In this document: positions 8,103-16,785 of the stretch, piece after piece
How the letters are laid out: each line of letters starts with the position of its first letter
Numbering within the stretch: the stretch's first letter is position 1
Assembly (NCBI GenBank): GCA_016860845.1
Contig: BOKF01000016.1
Coordinates: 62,001-126,000 of the forward strand
Source of the DNA: Chloroflexota bacterium
GTDB taxonomy: Bacteria; Chloroflexota; Anaerolineae; 4572-78; J111
Length of the DNA: 64,000 bases
Direction of reading: 5' to 3'
The notes under the pieces: model-generated
Databases searched by the model: none
What the model was told of the DNA's origin: nothing
What the model saw: the letters and a program-made list of their open reading frames with translations, nothing else
Program-made: the position numbers and the translations under genes

Positions 8103-9068
8103 CTACAACCCCCGCTCGCCTCGAATATAAGGCACGCCGAGAGCCGCCGGCGCACCCAGGCGCTTTTTGGCGGCAGCGCGCGCGCCCAAAATCAGGGCGA
8201 CGATGGTCAAAATGTAGGGGGTCATCTGCAAAAAGAAGCCCCAGTTGGAGTTGATAAAGAGGGGATTGGTAAAGCCAAAGAGGGTTCGCGGCCCTTGCAG
8301 GTCAAGAATCCCCCGGCGCAGCGCCCCGAAGAGATACGCGCCCAGGGCGGCGCGGACCGGGTCCCACTGGGCAAAAATCACCAGGCCGACGGCAATCCAG
8401 CCCTGGCCGGAGGTGGTCTGGGCGCTGTACCAGCCTGGCGAAACAGACAGGCTGATCGTCGCTCCGGCCAGGCCGGCCAGGCAGCCGCCGACAAAGACAT
8501 ACAGGTAGCGCAGCCTGTAAACGTTGAGACCCATTGTATCGGCGGCTTCCGGCTTTTCGCCGACAGCGCGCAGGTGCATCCCAGGCCGGGTTTTGTAAAT
8601 GTAATACCAGGCCAGAGGGGTGAGCAAGTAGCCCAGATAAACCAGCAGGCTGTGATCGTCAAAAAAGATCGGGCCAATCACCGGAATGAGGGCCAGGCCG
8701 GGAATGTCAAAATTGGGGATCAGGGGCGGATTCTTGCCGGTCAGCCCTTCGCCAAAAACCAGGGCCAGCCCCGTGCCCAGAAAGGTCAGGGTCAGGCCGC
8801 TGACAACCTGATCGGCTTGAAAGTGAATCGTGACCAGGCCATGCAAGAGGCTCAACAAGCCGCCGGCCAGCATGGCGACCAGCAGCCCCAGCCAGGGATT
8901 GCCCAGGGCCAGGGAGGTGCTGAAACCGGCCATTGCGCCCATCAACATCATCCCTTCCAATCCCAGATTAAGCACCCCGGCCCGCTCGGCAAAAATTTCG
9001 CCAATGCCGGCAAAGAGTAGAATGGTGCCGGTCGCCAACCCGGCATGGAGAATGATAATTGGGTCCAT
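8103..9068 (-). CDS. ABC transporter permease, nucleoside/BMP type (NupQ-like)
   Basis: 321 residues, almost entirely hydrophobic with about eight to nine membrane spans. It carries the family segments GEIFAERAGVLNLGLEGMMLMGA and GMHLRAVGEKPEAADTMGLNV typical of the second permease of BMP-type importers (BPD_transp_2; Bacillus NupQ). It forms the channel with the permease at 9196-10338. It ends the four-gene transport operon (binding protein, ATPase, permease, permease). A 127-bp spacer containing a heptamer repeat separates it from the gene before. Confidence 0.9.
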   Translation of the reverse strand: MDPIIILHAGLATGTILLFAGIGEIFAERAGVLNLGLEGMMLMGAMAGFSTSLALGNPWLGLLVAMLAGGLLSLLHGLVTIHFQADQVVSGLTLTFLGTGLALVFGEGLTGKNPPLIPNFDIPGLALIPVIGPIFFDDHSLLVYLGYLLTPLAWYYIYKTRPGMHLRAVGEKPEAADTMGLNVYRLRYLYVFVGGCLAGLAGATISLSVSPGWYSAQTTSGQGWIAVGLVIFAQWDPVRAALGAYLFGALRRGILDLQGPRTLFGFTNPLFINSNWGFFLQMTPYILTIVALILGARAAAKKRLGAPAALGVPYIRGERGL

Positions 9069-9136
9069 TAGCTTGTTCTGCCTCTCTGCAAAAGAATACA
9101 GATTTAGGTTGTTCTATGAAAATGAATGTCTCATTT

Positions 9137-9207
9137 CGTAGTGCGTGATACGTGAAATGGGATAAATTTACACTGAAGTCCTCACGCATCACGTATCACG
9201 CATTACG
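9137..9207. repeat. Heptamer-based inverted repeat between the two permease genes
   Basis: Arms 9137-9155 and 9189-9207 are reverse complements at 18 of 19 positions. The right arm is a run of 7-mers (CTCACGC, ATCACGT, ATCACGC, ATTACGT). It overlaps the end of the permease gene and supplies its last three residues and its TGA. Confidence 0.8.
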
Positions 9208-10338
9208 TTTCACCAGACGCACCTTATAACGCAGCAAGATGTCACTGCTGATGACCATGAACAGAATAATGCCTTGCAGCATGAAGGATAAGCCCGACGG
9301 CTGAACCTCTCGCCCGGCCACAATGAGCGCGCCAAAAAGAATTGAAACCAAAACCACGGCAAACGGATTCAACTTGGCCAGCCAGGCGACAATAATACCG
9401 CTGAAACCGTAGCCCGGCGAAATCCGTTCCTGGAGCCGATGGACGACGCCGCTAATCTCGGACATACCGGCCAGACCGGCTAAAGCCCCGGAAAACATCA
9501 TGACCAGCACGATGTTGCGGGCAATGTTAAGCCCGGCGTAGCGGGCGGCGTTAGGATTATCCCCAATGAGTTTAATTTCATAGCCCCAGCGGCTGCGCCG
9601 CAAAACCCACCAGACGATGACGGTGGCAATCAAGGCAATAACTACCCCCAAATGCAGGGTGATGCCGGAAAAGGCTCTATATTCACGGGCATAATCGGCC
9701 AGACGGGGCAGCCAGGCTGACCTGTCAAAGGTGGGGGTCATTTGAAAACCGGCATCACTCCAACTGTTGAAAATCCAGAAGTTGTTCCAAAAAACGGCGA
9801 TATAATTTAACATCAGGGTGGTAATAATCTCGTTGATTTGAAAGTGGGCTTTGAGAAAGCCCGGCACAAAGGCCCAAATTGCGCCGCCTACCAGCCCCAT
9901 GATCAACATCGCCCCCAGGACAACAACCTTAGGGCTGCCTGGAGGGACCAGCGGGACCATCACCACCAGGGTGGCGGCAAACGCGCCCATATAAAACTGC
10001 CCCTCCGCCCCAATATTCCATAATTTCATTTGAAAGGCAATGGCACAAGCCAGCCCGACCATAATCAGCGGCGTGGCCTTGACCAGGGTGTCTGAAAAAA
10101 CAGGCCAACTGCCAAAGGTAGCCTGGTAGGCAAACTTCGCCACTTCCAGCGGCTGTCCGCCAATCAGTTTGAGAATCAAGCCGCTGATGATAAAGGCCAA
10201 CACGACCGAGCCAACAGAGGTGGCCGCCGGCAGCCACTTAGGAATATCCTCAATTCGTTTTTCCAGGGTAAGGGTGTAGGGTGGTTGCCAACCCGACTTT
10301 TCCTCAGTGTTGGTCAGTGTGGACATGGGCTGTTTCAA
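9196..10338 (-). CDS. ABC transporter permease, nucleoside/BMP type (NupP-like)
   Basis: About 380 residues with a cytoplasmic N-terminus, a first span near 40-60, and further spans typical of BPD_transp_2 permeases. Recognisable segments are KLWNIGAEGQFYMGAFAA and RYAGLNIARNIVLVMMFSGALAG. The TTG at 10338 overlaps the ATPase stop by four bases and has AAGG upstream; an ATG at 10326 is the alternative. The last codons (Arg-Asn-Ala-stop) come from the heptamer repeat at 9189-9207, so the tail has been rewritten. Pairs with the permease at 8103-9068. Confidence 0.9.
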   Translation of the reverse strand: MKQPMSTLTNTEEKSGWQPPYTLTLEKRIEDIPKWLPAATSVGSVVLAFIISGLILKLIGGQPLEVAKFAYQATFGSWPVFSDTLVKATPLIMVGLACAIAFQMKLWNIGAEGQFYMGAFAATLVVMVPLVPPGSPKVVVLGAMLIMGLVGGAIWAFVPGFLKAHFQINEIITTLMLNYIAVFWNNFWIFNSWSDAGFQMTPTFDRSAWLPRLADYAREYRAFSGITLHLGVVIALIATVIVWWVLRRSRWGYEIKLIGDNPNAARYAGLNIARNIVLVMMFSGALAGLAGMSEISGVVHRLQERISPGYGFSGIIVAWLAKLNPFAVVLVSILFGALIVAGREVQPSGLSFMLQGIILFMVISSDILLRYKVRLVKRNA

Positions 10339-11855
10339 TCCTTCCTTTTGCTGCCGGTCATCATCAAGCCAATATCGTTGATATCGGCCTGATGGGTGGG
10401 GACAATTCCCATAATTTGACCATCATAGATAACCGCCAGGCGGTCGCTTAAGGCCAGCAGCTCTTCCAACTCCTCTGAGATAAGCAAAATCGCTGCCCCG
10501 GCTTCGCGTTGCTCCAGGAGTAAGGTCTGGATGGCTTCGATAGCGCCCACATCCAGCCCGCGTGTGGGCTGCACGGCCACCATCAGCCTGGGCCTGGCCG
10601 AGATCTCGCGGGCCAAAATGACCTTTTGCAGATTGCCCCCGGAAAGTTTACGGGCGGGAACCTGCACATTGGGCGCTAAAATATTGTATTTTTCTTTTAA
10701 GGCCTCGGCATACTCGCGGGCGTGGGTAAAATTGATGGTCCAGCCGTCGCCAATCGGTTTCTGGCGATAATTTTTAAGAATGGTATTTTCGGTAATGCTC
10801 AGGTTAGGGGCGGTTCCTACTTTGCTGCGATCTTCAGGAATATGGGCCACTCCGCTGCGGATGGCGGCAATGGGCGGCTGGTTGCCAACTTCCTCGCCGT
10901 TGATTTTGACACTGCCGCCACAGGGCCGCAGGCCGGTGATGACCTGGGCCAATTCGCTCTGCCCATTACCCGCAACCCCGGCAATCCCTAAAATTTCCCC
11001 GCTGCGTACTTCCAGCGAGACTCCCCGGAGAGCCGGCCGGCCTTTCTCGTTCTCGGCAGTGACATTCTGTATCGCCAAGACGACCTCGCCGGGCTGCTGG
11101 GGCTTTTTCTTGACCATGAAGACCACACCCCGTCCAACCATCAGCCGGGCCAGATCAGCTTTGGTCAGGCCCTCCATGCTCTGGCCTTCGGCGGTGACTT
11201 TGCCTTTGCGGAGCACCGTCACCCGGTCGGCCACGGCGGTAACTTCCTGGAGTTTATGGCTGATAAAGACAATGGATTTGCCGGTTGCGGCCATCGTGCG
11301 CATCGTTGCGATCAAATCGTCAATTTCCTGAGGGGCCAGCACCGCTGTGGGTTCGTCCATAATTAAGATATTGGCCCCCCGGTAGAGCATCTTGAGAATT
11401 TCTACTCGCTGCTGTTCGCCTACCGAAAGCTGCCAGATTTTAGCAGCAGGGTCAACCCGCAAGCCGAACTGCTCCTGCAAGGCTAAAATCTTTTGGTCGT
11501 AAGCGGGCAAATTTAGAAAAAAGCGGGGTTCGTTCAGGCCGAGTAGAATATTTTCGGTCACGGTTTGGGTGGGAACCAGCATAAAGTGCTGGTGAACCAT
11601 ACCAATGCCCCTAGCAATGGCATCTTTGGGGGAGTTAAAGTGGACGGTTTGACCGTAAATTTTGATCGTACCTGAGGTGGGTTTGTACAGGCCGGAGAGG
11701 GCATTCATTAAGGTGCTTTTGCCCGCGCCGTTTTCACCCAATAAGGCATGGATTTCGCCTTGTTTCAGGGTAAAGTTAACGTGGTCGTTAGCCAACACGC
11801 CGGGAAAGCGAATGACAATATCTCTCATTTCGACGGCGTAGGGGGTTTCAGTCAT
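10335..11855 (-). CDS. ABC transporter ATP-binding protein, double domain (NupO-like)
   Basis: 506 residues with two nucleotide-binding domains in tandem, as in sugar and nucleoside importers. The first has a Walker A GENGAGKST (about 39-47), signature LSVGEQQRVEI and Walker B ILIMDEPTAV. The second has a degenerate P-loop GVAGNGQSE and the signature LSGGNLQKVILARE, then PRLMVAVQPTRGLDVG. It powers the two permeases encoded after it. GAGGAG lies five bases before the ATG. A 70-bp hairpin and a terminator lie between it and the binding-protein gene. Confidence 0.92.
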   Translation of the reverse strand: MTETPYAVEMRDIVIRFPGVLANDHVNFTLKQGEIHALLGENGAGKSTLMNALSGLYKPTSGTIKIYGQTVHFNSPKDAIARGIGMVHQHFMLVPTQTVTENILLGLNEPRFFLNLPAYDQKILALQEQFGLRVDPAAKIWQLSVGEQQRVEILKMLYRGANILIMDEPTAVLAPQEIDDLIATMRTMAATGKSIVFISHKLQEVTAVADRVTVLRKGKVTAEGQSMEGLTKADLARLMVGRGVVFMVKKKPQQPGEVVLAIQNVTAENEKGRPALRGVSLEVRSGEILGIAGVAGNGQSELAQVITGLRPCGGSVKINGEEVGNQPPIAAIRSGVAHIPEDRSKVGTAPNLSITENTILKNYRQKPIGDGWTINFTHAREYAEALKEKYNILAPNVQVPARKLSGGNLQKVILAREISARPRLMVAVQPTRGLDVGAIEAIQTLLLEQREAGAAILLISEELEELLALSDRLAVIYDGQIMGIVPTHQADINDIGLMMTGSKRKD

Positions 11856-11886
11856 TGAAGCTCCTCAGGTAAAAGTGTTTTTGAAT

Positions 11887-11956
11887 GGTAACTGAGTTAG
11901 AGGTGACTGGCACTTGGTTAGTAAGACAAAAAGTGCCAGTCACCTGAGCAGTTACC
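11887..11956. repeat. 70-bp long hairpin between binding-protein and ATPase genes
   Basis: Two nested perfect arms: GGTAACTG (11887-11894) with CAGTTACC (11949-11956), and a 15-bp arm (11901-11915 with 11931-11945, arm AGGTGACTGGCACTT) around a 15-nt loop. It begins 31 bp upstream of the ATPase start. It looks like a mobile-type palindrome or an mRNA-stabilising hairpin. Confidence 0.75.
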
Positions 11957-11962
11957 TTGAAT

Positions 11963-12007
11963 AAAAAAGGCGAGGCCGAACTCAATTTCGCCGTGTTTGA
12001 CCTCGCC
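11963..12007 (-). terminator. Partial terminator after the binding-protein gene
   Basis: On the minus strand, GGCGAGG pairs with CCTCGCC (12001-12007 with 11969-11975) across a 25-nt loop and is followed by six Ts. Placed 24 bp after the binding-protein stop, it would cut most transcripts there and favour binding protein over membrane parts. Confidence 0.65.
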
Positions 12008-12030
12008 CCAGGGAAGTAACAGAAGCAAAT

Positions 12031-13371
12031 TTACTGCAGCTCAGGCAGCTCGGCGGTAACGTTTTCGTTCCACCAGTACATGCAGGTCTTGCAGGGGCTG
12101 CCAAACTGCTTAAAGCCATCCAGGTCGGCCTGTTCCAGGCTTTGGCCTTCGGGCAGAACCACGTTGCCCTGGTTATCCTTGATCGGGCCTTTGAAAACGT
12201 CAAAGCGGGTAAATTCGCCTTTGAGCATTTTGTCCAGCGTATCCTTGATGAGCTTTATATCTTCTTCGGGCAGGCCCTCAACGCCGGGTTGGGGTTTTTC
12301 GCCTTCCATAAAGCCATAGAGACCCAGCCCGCCGGAATCGCCGTCGAAATATTCATAACCGCCCTTCCAAGTGCCAGCTTTGCCTCCTTCCACAATTTTG
12401 GCGTAGATGGGGCCCCAGTTCCAATACATTGAGGTCAGACAGCGGGGATTGGTGCAGTTGCCGATGTAATCGTAAGTAATACCCCACTTGCCTTCGGGCG
12501 CAGCTTCGGCGGGAGCCGGGGTGTCGGCCCCGGTCATCACCACTTGAGCGCCGCCATCAAACAGGGAGGTAGCCGCTTCTTTTTCGACAATAGGATCATG
12601 CCAGGTGAAGATCCAGCGTACGTCTACGGTACACTCAGGGCAGGTTTTCTGGGCGCCGAGGGCGAAGGCATTACCCAGGCGCAACTCTTCAGGAATAGGG
12701 AAGGTGGCGATGTATCCTAATTTGGGGTTGCCATCCACCTTGGCCCGCGACCCGGCCAGCATGCCGGCCAGATATTTAATATTCTCCATCGCCCCCATCA
12801 GGTTGCCAAAATTTTCATTATTGGTTTTGAAGCCGGTGAGGTGGATAATATTGACATCGGGGAATTCATTGGCAACGGCTTCCGAGGCATCCATGAAGCC
12901 AAAAGAGGTGGTAAAGATCATATTGAAGCCTTTGCGGGCCAGGGAGCGAATGACTTGCTCGGCGTCGGCGCCTTCGGCCACATTTTCAACATAAGCCGTA
13001 TGGACACCTTCGACATTTTCTTCCACATACAGGCGGCCAACATCATGGGCTTGCGACCAGCCACCATCGTCGTGAGGCCCTACGTAGACAAAGGCCACGT
13101 TGTAGCTGCCTTCTTCAATAGCGGGGATCTGGTATTTACCCGCTGCATCGCCTTCGGCGGCTGGCGCTTCAGCAGCGGCTTCTTCGGTGGCGGGGGCTGC
13201 AGCGGCCGGCTCTTCTGTGGCCGCAGGTGCTTCAGCCGCAGGTTCTTGGGTAGCCGCCGGCGCTTCGGCGGGTTTTTCTGCGGCGGGTGGGGCTGCCGGA
13301 GCTGCACCGCATTGAGCGGCAATCAGCGCCAGAGCCAGGATAATGACCGATAGCCAAATAAATCGTTTCAT
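12031..13371 (-). CDS. BMP-family substrate-binding lipoprotein
   Basis: 446 residues. A lipoprotein signal ends near Ala-Gln-Cys at residue 20. A 60-residue Ala/Pro/Glu linker follows (repeats of the AAEAPAATEEPA kind). The mature domain then runs FVYVGPHDDGGWSQAHDVGR, the hallmark of BMP-type nucleoside-binding proteins, and FGFMDASEAVANEFPDVNI. It captures the substrate outside the membrane for the permeases encoded downstream. Substrate is probably a purine nucleoside by family, but not shown by sequence. The C-terminal part has a CNPRC-like pair and CKTC, four cysteines that may form disulfides. AAGGAGGAG precedes the ATG. Confidence 0.9.
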   Translation of the reverse strand: MKRFIWLSVIILALALIAAQCGAAPAAPPAAEKPAEAPAATQEPAAEAPAATEEPAAAAPATEEAAAEAPAAEGDAAGKYQIPAIEEGSYNVAFVYVGPHDDGGWSQAHDVGRLYVEENVEGVHTAYVENVAEGADAEQVIRSLARKGFNMIFTTSFGFMDASEAVANEFPDVNIIHLTGFKTNNENFGNLMGAMENIKYLAGMLAGSRAKVDGNPKLGYIATFPIPEELRLGNAFALGAQKTCPECTVDVRWIFTWHDPIVEKEAATSLFDGGAQVVMTGADTPAPAEAAPEGKWGITYDYIGNCTNPRCLTSMYWNWGPIYAKIVEGGKAGTWKGGYEYFDGDSGGLGLYGFMEGEKPQPGVEGLPEEDIKLIKDTLDKMLKGEFTRFDVFKGPIKDNQGNVVLPEGQSLEQADLDGFKQFGSPCKTCMYWWNENVTAELPELQ

Positions 13372-13723
13372 ATCTCCTCCTTACAGAGATAAAGTGATGT
13401 TGATAATTTATCCAGTTTTTGATATTTGTACGCTGTCAGGGGAGTTTTTGTGGGTAATGTTCCTCCTTTCCTCATCGTAAAAAGGACCAATAAACACGCT
13501 CATGCTACCATGACGTGTTCGAATATGTCAAAACGGTCACAGCACTCAGGGCAACTGTCAAAAAAGCAAACAAGTAGTTGTTGGATGGTAAGGTGGTACG
13601 GTTGTATGACAAATTTTTCCCGGCAGAGTTTATCACTGTGATTATTTTTTGTCAAATCAGCGACTTAAAGGAAATTGGGAACATGGGTTCCCAAAAGGGC
13701 GAGTAACGGCAATTATTTAGGCG
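13372..13723. other. Upstream region of the nucleoside transport operon
   Basis: 352 bp without a supported gene. A 71-codon open frame at 13426-13641 has no ribosome site or recognisable protein. The region holds minus-strand promoter-like sequences and, at 13677-13692, a GGGAAC-ATGG-GTTCCC hairpin placed after the zinc-ribbon gene. No purine-riboswitch core was seen. Confidence 0.5.
13502..13531 (-). promoter_or_regulatory. Promoter candidate for the transport operon
   Basis: Minus-strand TTGACA (13526-13531) and TAGCAT (13502-13507) are separated by 18 bp. The leader to the binding-protein ATG would be about 125 nt. A second TTGACA-17-TAAACT lies further upstream. Confidence 0.4.
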
Positions 13724-14845
13724 TTATTGCCCCTGGCGCGGCTCAACGGAGGTGATCACGCCGAAAGAGTTGACATTCAAGGTCCATTGGCTGCCCACCT
13801 GGAATTTTTGAAACTCGTTAAATTCAGGGGTAGTATAAGTATAGGTTTTGCCGTCGGCCTCAAAAACAATGGTGTAACTCTCTTCGCGGCCGGCTTCGCG
13901 CTGATTAGCGCTCGACAGGTTGGTTTCGGGCCAGTAGGCATTCAAGTCGTTGCCGGTCAGGCTGGGACCCGCCACCGTCTGCCAAACCATCGCCGTGAAA
14001 CTGCAATAATCGCCATAAACAGGCACATCCTCATAAATTCTTTCCGTTTCACAATCCTGCTTGACCTCGCCAAAACCGGTGCCGGTATCCACCGTATAGG
14101 GCGTGCCGCAGACTTCGCGCGTCTCCCCGGTGAAGCGGCTCTCAGTACCGCGCTGTCTTTCGCTGCAACTGCCTACCACTGCTCCGGCCGGAATCCGGTC
14201 CCGCCAGTCCTGGCCGGAAACCGGCACCAACTGCTGCACCAGAATCCGGCGGGACCAGGAGACTGATTCAACCTGCCCGGTTACTCCCGTGGTACGAGCG
14301 GAAAGAACCAGGAAGAAGATACAGGCTCCAATCAGTAGCAGCATGACTGCCCCGCCGATAATAGCGAAAAGAGGTATTCCGCCTTTAGGGGTCGGGGCTG
14401 CTGCGGCGACGGGTAAGGGCATAGCTGGTTTGGGTTCGGTCAGAGCTGCTCCACACTGAACGCATTTGGAGGCATTGGGATCGTTGGATGTGCCGCAGGC
14501 TGGGCAGTTGAGGGGTTGAGCCGGGCCGGTGGGTGTTGCGCCCAACACCTGACCGCTTTCGCGGACAGCGGCCTGAGTTAAATCGGCGCCGCACTGGCTG
14601 CAAATTTTGGCGGTGGCCGGGTTGCGTGTGCCGCAGTAGTAGCAGTGGACGTCGGCGCCGGCCTTGGCCTGGGCGATTTCGGCTTCGTTGGTAATGAGTT
14701 CGGCTTGGGGCAACTGCTCGAATTTCACGTTGTCGGGTTGGGGCGTGCCACAGTTGGAGCAGATTTTTTGCGGGCCGGGGTTACGCGAGCCGCAGTTGGG
14801 GCAGTTCCAAATCAGCTTGACATAGCCAATAGTCTTTTGCGTCAT
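13724..14845 (-). CDS. Membrane protein with three zinc ribbons
   Basis: 373 residues. The N-terminal 150 contain three double-CxxC zinc ribbons (WNCPNCGSRNPGPQKICSNCG at the start, HCYYCGTRNPATAKICSQCG, LNCPACGTSNDPNASKCVQCG). A Pro/Ala linker leads to one transmembrane segment (about 180-203) and a 170-residue extracytoplasmic domain with several cysteines. Zinc ribbons are on the cytoplasmic side if the topology is as expected. This build is common in Chloroflexota; the job of the outer domain is unknown. The ORF is monocistronic. Confidence 0.75.
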   Translation of the reverse strand: MTQKTIGYVKLIWNCPNCGSRNPGPQKICSNCGTPQPDNVKFEQLPQAELITNEAEIAQAKAGADVHCYYCGTRNPATAKICSQCGADLTQAAVRESGQVLGATPTGPAQPLNCPACGTSNDPNASKCVQCGAALTEPKPAMPLPVAAAAPTPKGGIPLFAIIGGAVMLLLIGACIFFLVLSARTTGVTGQVESVSWSRRILVQQLVPVSGQDWRDRIPAGAVVGSCSERQRGTESRFTGETREVCGTPYTVDTGTGFGEVKQDCETERIYEDVPVYGDYCSFTAMVWQTVAGPSLTGNDLNAYWPETNLSSANQREAGREESYTIVFEADGKTYTYTTPEFNEFQKFQVGSQWTLNVNSFGVITSVEPRQGQ

Positions 14846-15057
14846 TTGATCTAACCTCTTTTGGAGAAACAGAGTTGACTTTAGGCGACCCTATTTTACC
14901 ACGAAGAGGCGCAGATGCGAAGAAGGGATGAGGCGATGAGGCGAGGATGTGATGAGGTGAAGGCAGGCCCAACAAAAAACCATTTTTGACACCAAATGAA
15001 TTTATTTTTATTATATAATTTGGTTATATTAGCTAATTCAGCTAACTGGGAGATTGG
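14846..15057. repeat. Gene-free stretch with 8-9 nt tandem repeats
   Basis: Between about 14896 and 14960 the sequence is built of 8-9 nt units such as GATGAGGC and ACGAAGAGG. An AT-rich stretch (15000-15035, with TATATAATTTGG) follows and probably holds the promoter of the Phd-like gene. Confidence 0.5.
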
Positions 15058-15306
15058 ATGAAAACAAGGCTCGTAGCTTCTACTGAAGCCCAAAATAACT
15101 TTGGGCGGGTATTAGATGATGTGGTCCAGAATGGTACACGATACGTCATCCGCCGCCGTAATACTTCGCAAGCAATTATTCTGAGCATTGCAGATTTTGA
15201 AAGTATTCTTTCGGCCAATGAAACCGAACGGAAAAAGCTCGAGAAAGTAATCCGTGAATTGAGTCCCGTCTATTCTATTGGGGAATCAATAACAGAGCAG
15301 GTATAG
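15058..15306 (+). CDS. Phd/YefM-family antitoxin-like protein
   Basis: 82 residues with the family pattern: an N-terminal VASTEAQNNFGRVLDDV segment, a Tyr-Val-Ile-Arg-Arg strand, and SQAIILSIADFESIL. These proteins bind DNA through the N-terminal half and normally neutralise a Doc, YoeB or VapC-type toxin through the C-terminal half. No toxin gene follows. The next gene, starting four bases after this stop, is a DNA methyltransferase, so the protein may instead regulate a restriction-modification locus. GGGAG lies five bases before the ATG. The family call is firm; the role here is inference. Confidence 0.8.
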   Translation: MKTRLVASTEAQNNFGRVLDDVVQNGTRYVIRRRNTSQAIILSIADFESILSANETERKKLEKVIRELSPVYSIGESITEQV

Positions 15307-15309
15307 CCG

Positions 15310-16260
15310 ATGATTAACTTGGATAGATTTGTGCTTGATTATCAATCGCATAAATTTGATCAGTCAATTATTGTGCATGCTGATTGCTTTGAATGGATGG
15401 GACGGATTCCTGAAGAAAGTATTCACGCCATTGTGACAGATCCCCCCTATGGAGTTAAAGAATATAAAGTTGATCAGATTGAGAAGCGGGCTAACGGCAA
15501 TGGCGGTATTTGGCGTATTCCTCCATCTTTCGATGGGAGTAATCGAGCCCCTTTACCCCGATTTACGGCGCTGACTCACAAAGAGCGTGAAATACTTTAT
15601 CGCTTCTTTTTGGAGTGGGGTAAACTTGCAGCTCGTGTTTTGCTCCCTGGTGGGCATATTTTTATAGCCAGCAATGCTTTTTTATCACAGCTTGTTTTTG
15701 CGGCCTTAATTGAAAGTGGTTTAGAATTTCGGGGAGAACTTATCCGCTTGGTTCGCACTTTTCGTGGCGGGGATCGTCCAAAGAACGCGGAAGAAGAATT
15801 TCCTGAAGTCTGCTCACTTCCACGAAGTTGCTATGAGCCATGGGGTATTTTTAGGAAACCAATTCCTTCGGGAATGAAGGTGAGCGATTGTCTCCGTAAA
15901 TTTGGCACAGGAGGATTGAGACGTCTTAACGCAGAACAACCTTTTAGTGATGTAATTGTGAGTGAGCGAACACCTCAGCGCGAACGCGATATTGCGGACC
16001 ATCCAAGCCTCAAACCTCAATCCTTTTTGCGACAGGTTGTTCGCGCCTCATTACCGCTAGGCGATGGACTAATTATTGACCCATTTATGGGTTCAGGTTC
16101 TACGGTTGCGGCTGCCGAGGCGCAAGGTCTTTCATGCATTGGTATCGAACGGTTCGTAGATTACTTCGAGATAGCCAAACAAGCTATACCAAAACTGGCT
16201 GGCCTTTCTTTTGAAGCAGAGACAACCCAATTGAGTTTGTTTGACCTGCTAGATGCCTGA
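15310..16260 (+). CDS. DNA amino-methyltransferase (N6-adenine or N4-cytosine), beta-type order
   Basis: 316 residues. Motif IV is TDPPYGV (Asp44-Pro-Pro-Tyr47) near the N-terminus, and the AdoMet-binding motif is IIDPFMGSGST (about 255-265) near the C-terminus. This order (IV first, then the target-recognition part, then X/I) marks the beta group of amino-methyltransferases. DPPY is most common in adenine methylases. It probably protects host DNA against the nuclease encoded convergently, whose end it overlaps by 12 bases. The gene is visibly richer in A and T than most neighbours, which suggests transfer. Confidence 0.88.
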   Translation: MINLDRFVLDYQSHKFDQSIIVHADCFEWMGRIPEESIHAIVTDPPYGVKEYKVDQIEKRANGNGGIWRIPPSFDGSNRAPLPRFTALTHKEREILYRFFLEWGKLAARVLLPGGHIFIASNAFLSQLVFAALIESGLEFRGELIRLVRTFRGGDRPKNAEEEFPEVCSLPRSCYEPWGIFRKPIPSGMKVSDCLRKFGTGGLRRLNAEQPFSDVIVSERTPQRERDIADHPSLKPQSFLRQVVRASLPLGDGLIIDPFMGSGSTVAAAEAQGLSCIGIERFVDYFEIAKQAIPKLAGLSFEAETTQLSLFDLLDA

Positions 16261-16785
16261 GTCCCGGTATATCCAATTTGCCATCATTTTTTGATAGCCT
16301 GAGTCCGTGACGCTGGCAGTGATGGTTCGTCGGCTTGTTTCAGATCGGCCTGAAAAGATCCAATCACTTTTTGCCAGTTGAGCGCCTACAACCATGACAA
16401 ATCTGAAGGGACGTGGCGTTGTGTCTCTAGGCCGGTTACCATCAAAAACAAGGACCATCAACCACACCTCTTCTGGATTATGCCCCTGCCAAGCCCGTAG
16501 ATATCGGGAAGCCTTGACTTCGATCCCATGAGGCGAGTGTTGTACGGCATCGTTTGCGAACATACCTGCTGGAATTAAATCAGGATGACCATTGTGGTAC
16601 TTATTTTTGACAACGGTCGGACAATATGTGGGCAGAGTTGACGACATAAACTCGCCAACAATACTGCTGAAATTGGCTGGCATAAGCATGGACTCAAGTC
16701 GAGCAATGCCTTTTGTATGCAATTGGGAATTGACGAAGCCAAGAAAATCGAGAAAGACAACCATTGCGGAATGAACATGTTCCAC
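16249..16785 (-). CDS. Probable type II restriction endonuclease, PD-(D/E)xK fold
   Basis: 178 residues from the GTG at 16785. HPDLI (Pro68-Asp69) followed 20 residues later by IEVKAS (Glu89-x-Lys91) fits the catalytic pattern of PD-(D/E)xK nucleases. It is convergent with the methyltransferase and overlaps it by 12 bases, the layout of a type II restriction-modification pair. The frame stays open upstream to 16857 and reads a protein-like AILPYGLHVEHVHSAM, so the true start may lie further upstream, perhaps at a rare codon, or the N-terminus may be lost. The nuclease call rests on motif and context. Confidence 0.65.
   Translation of the reverse strand: MEHVHSAMVVFLDFLGFVNSQLHTKGIARLESMLMPANFSSIVGEFMSSTLPTYCPTVVKNKYHNGHPDLIPAGMFANDAVQHSPHGIEVKASRYLRAWQGHNPEEVWLMVLVFDGNRPRDTTPRPFRFVMVVGAQLAKSDWIFSGRSETSRRTITASVTDSGYQKMMANWIYRDSGI

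Noticed and set aside
11887..11956. Insertion sequence end.
   Set aside because: There is no transposase nearby, and the arms form one nested hairpin rather than ends of a coding element.
13426..13641. A 71-codon open frame.
   Set aside because: It lies opposite the promoters of the transport operon, has no good start signal and no recognisable sequence.
13372..13723. Purine riboswitch ahead of the nucleoside transporter.
   Set aside because: No three-way-junction core with the TATA...CTACC-type segments was found on the minus strand.
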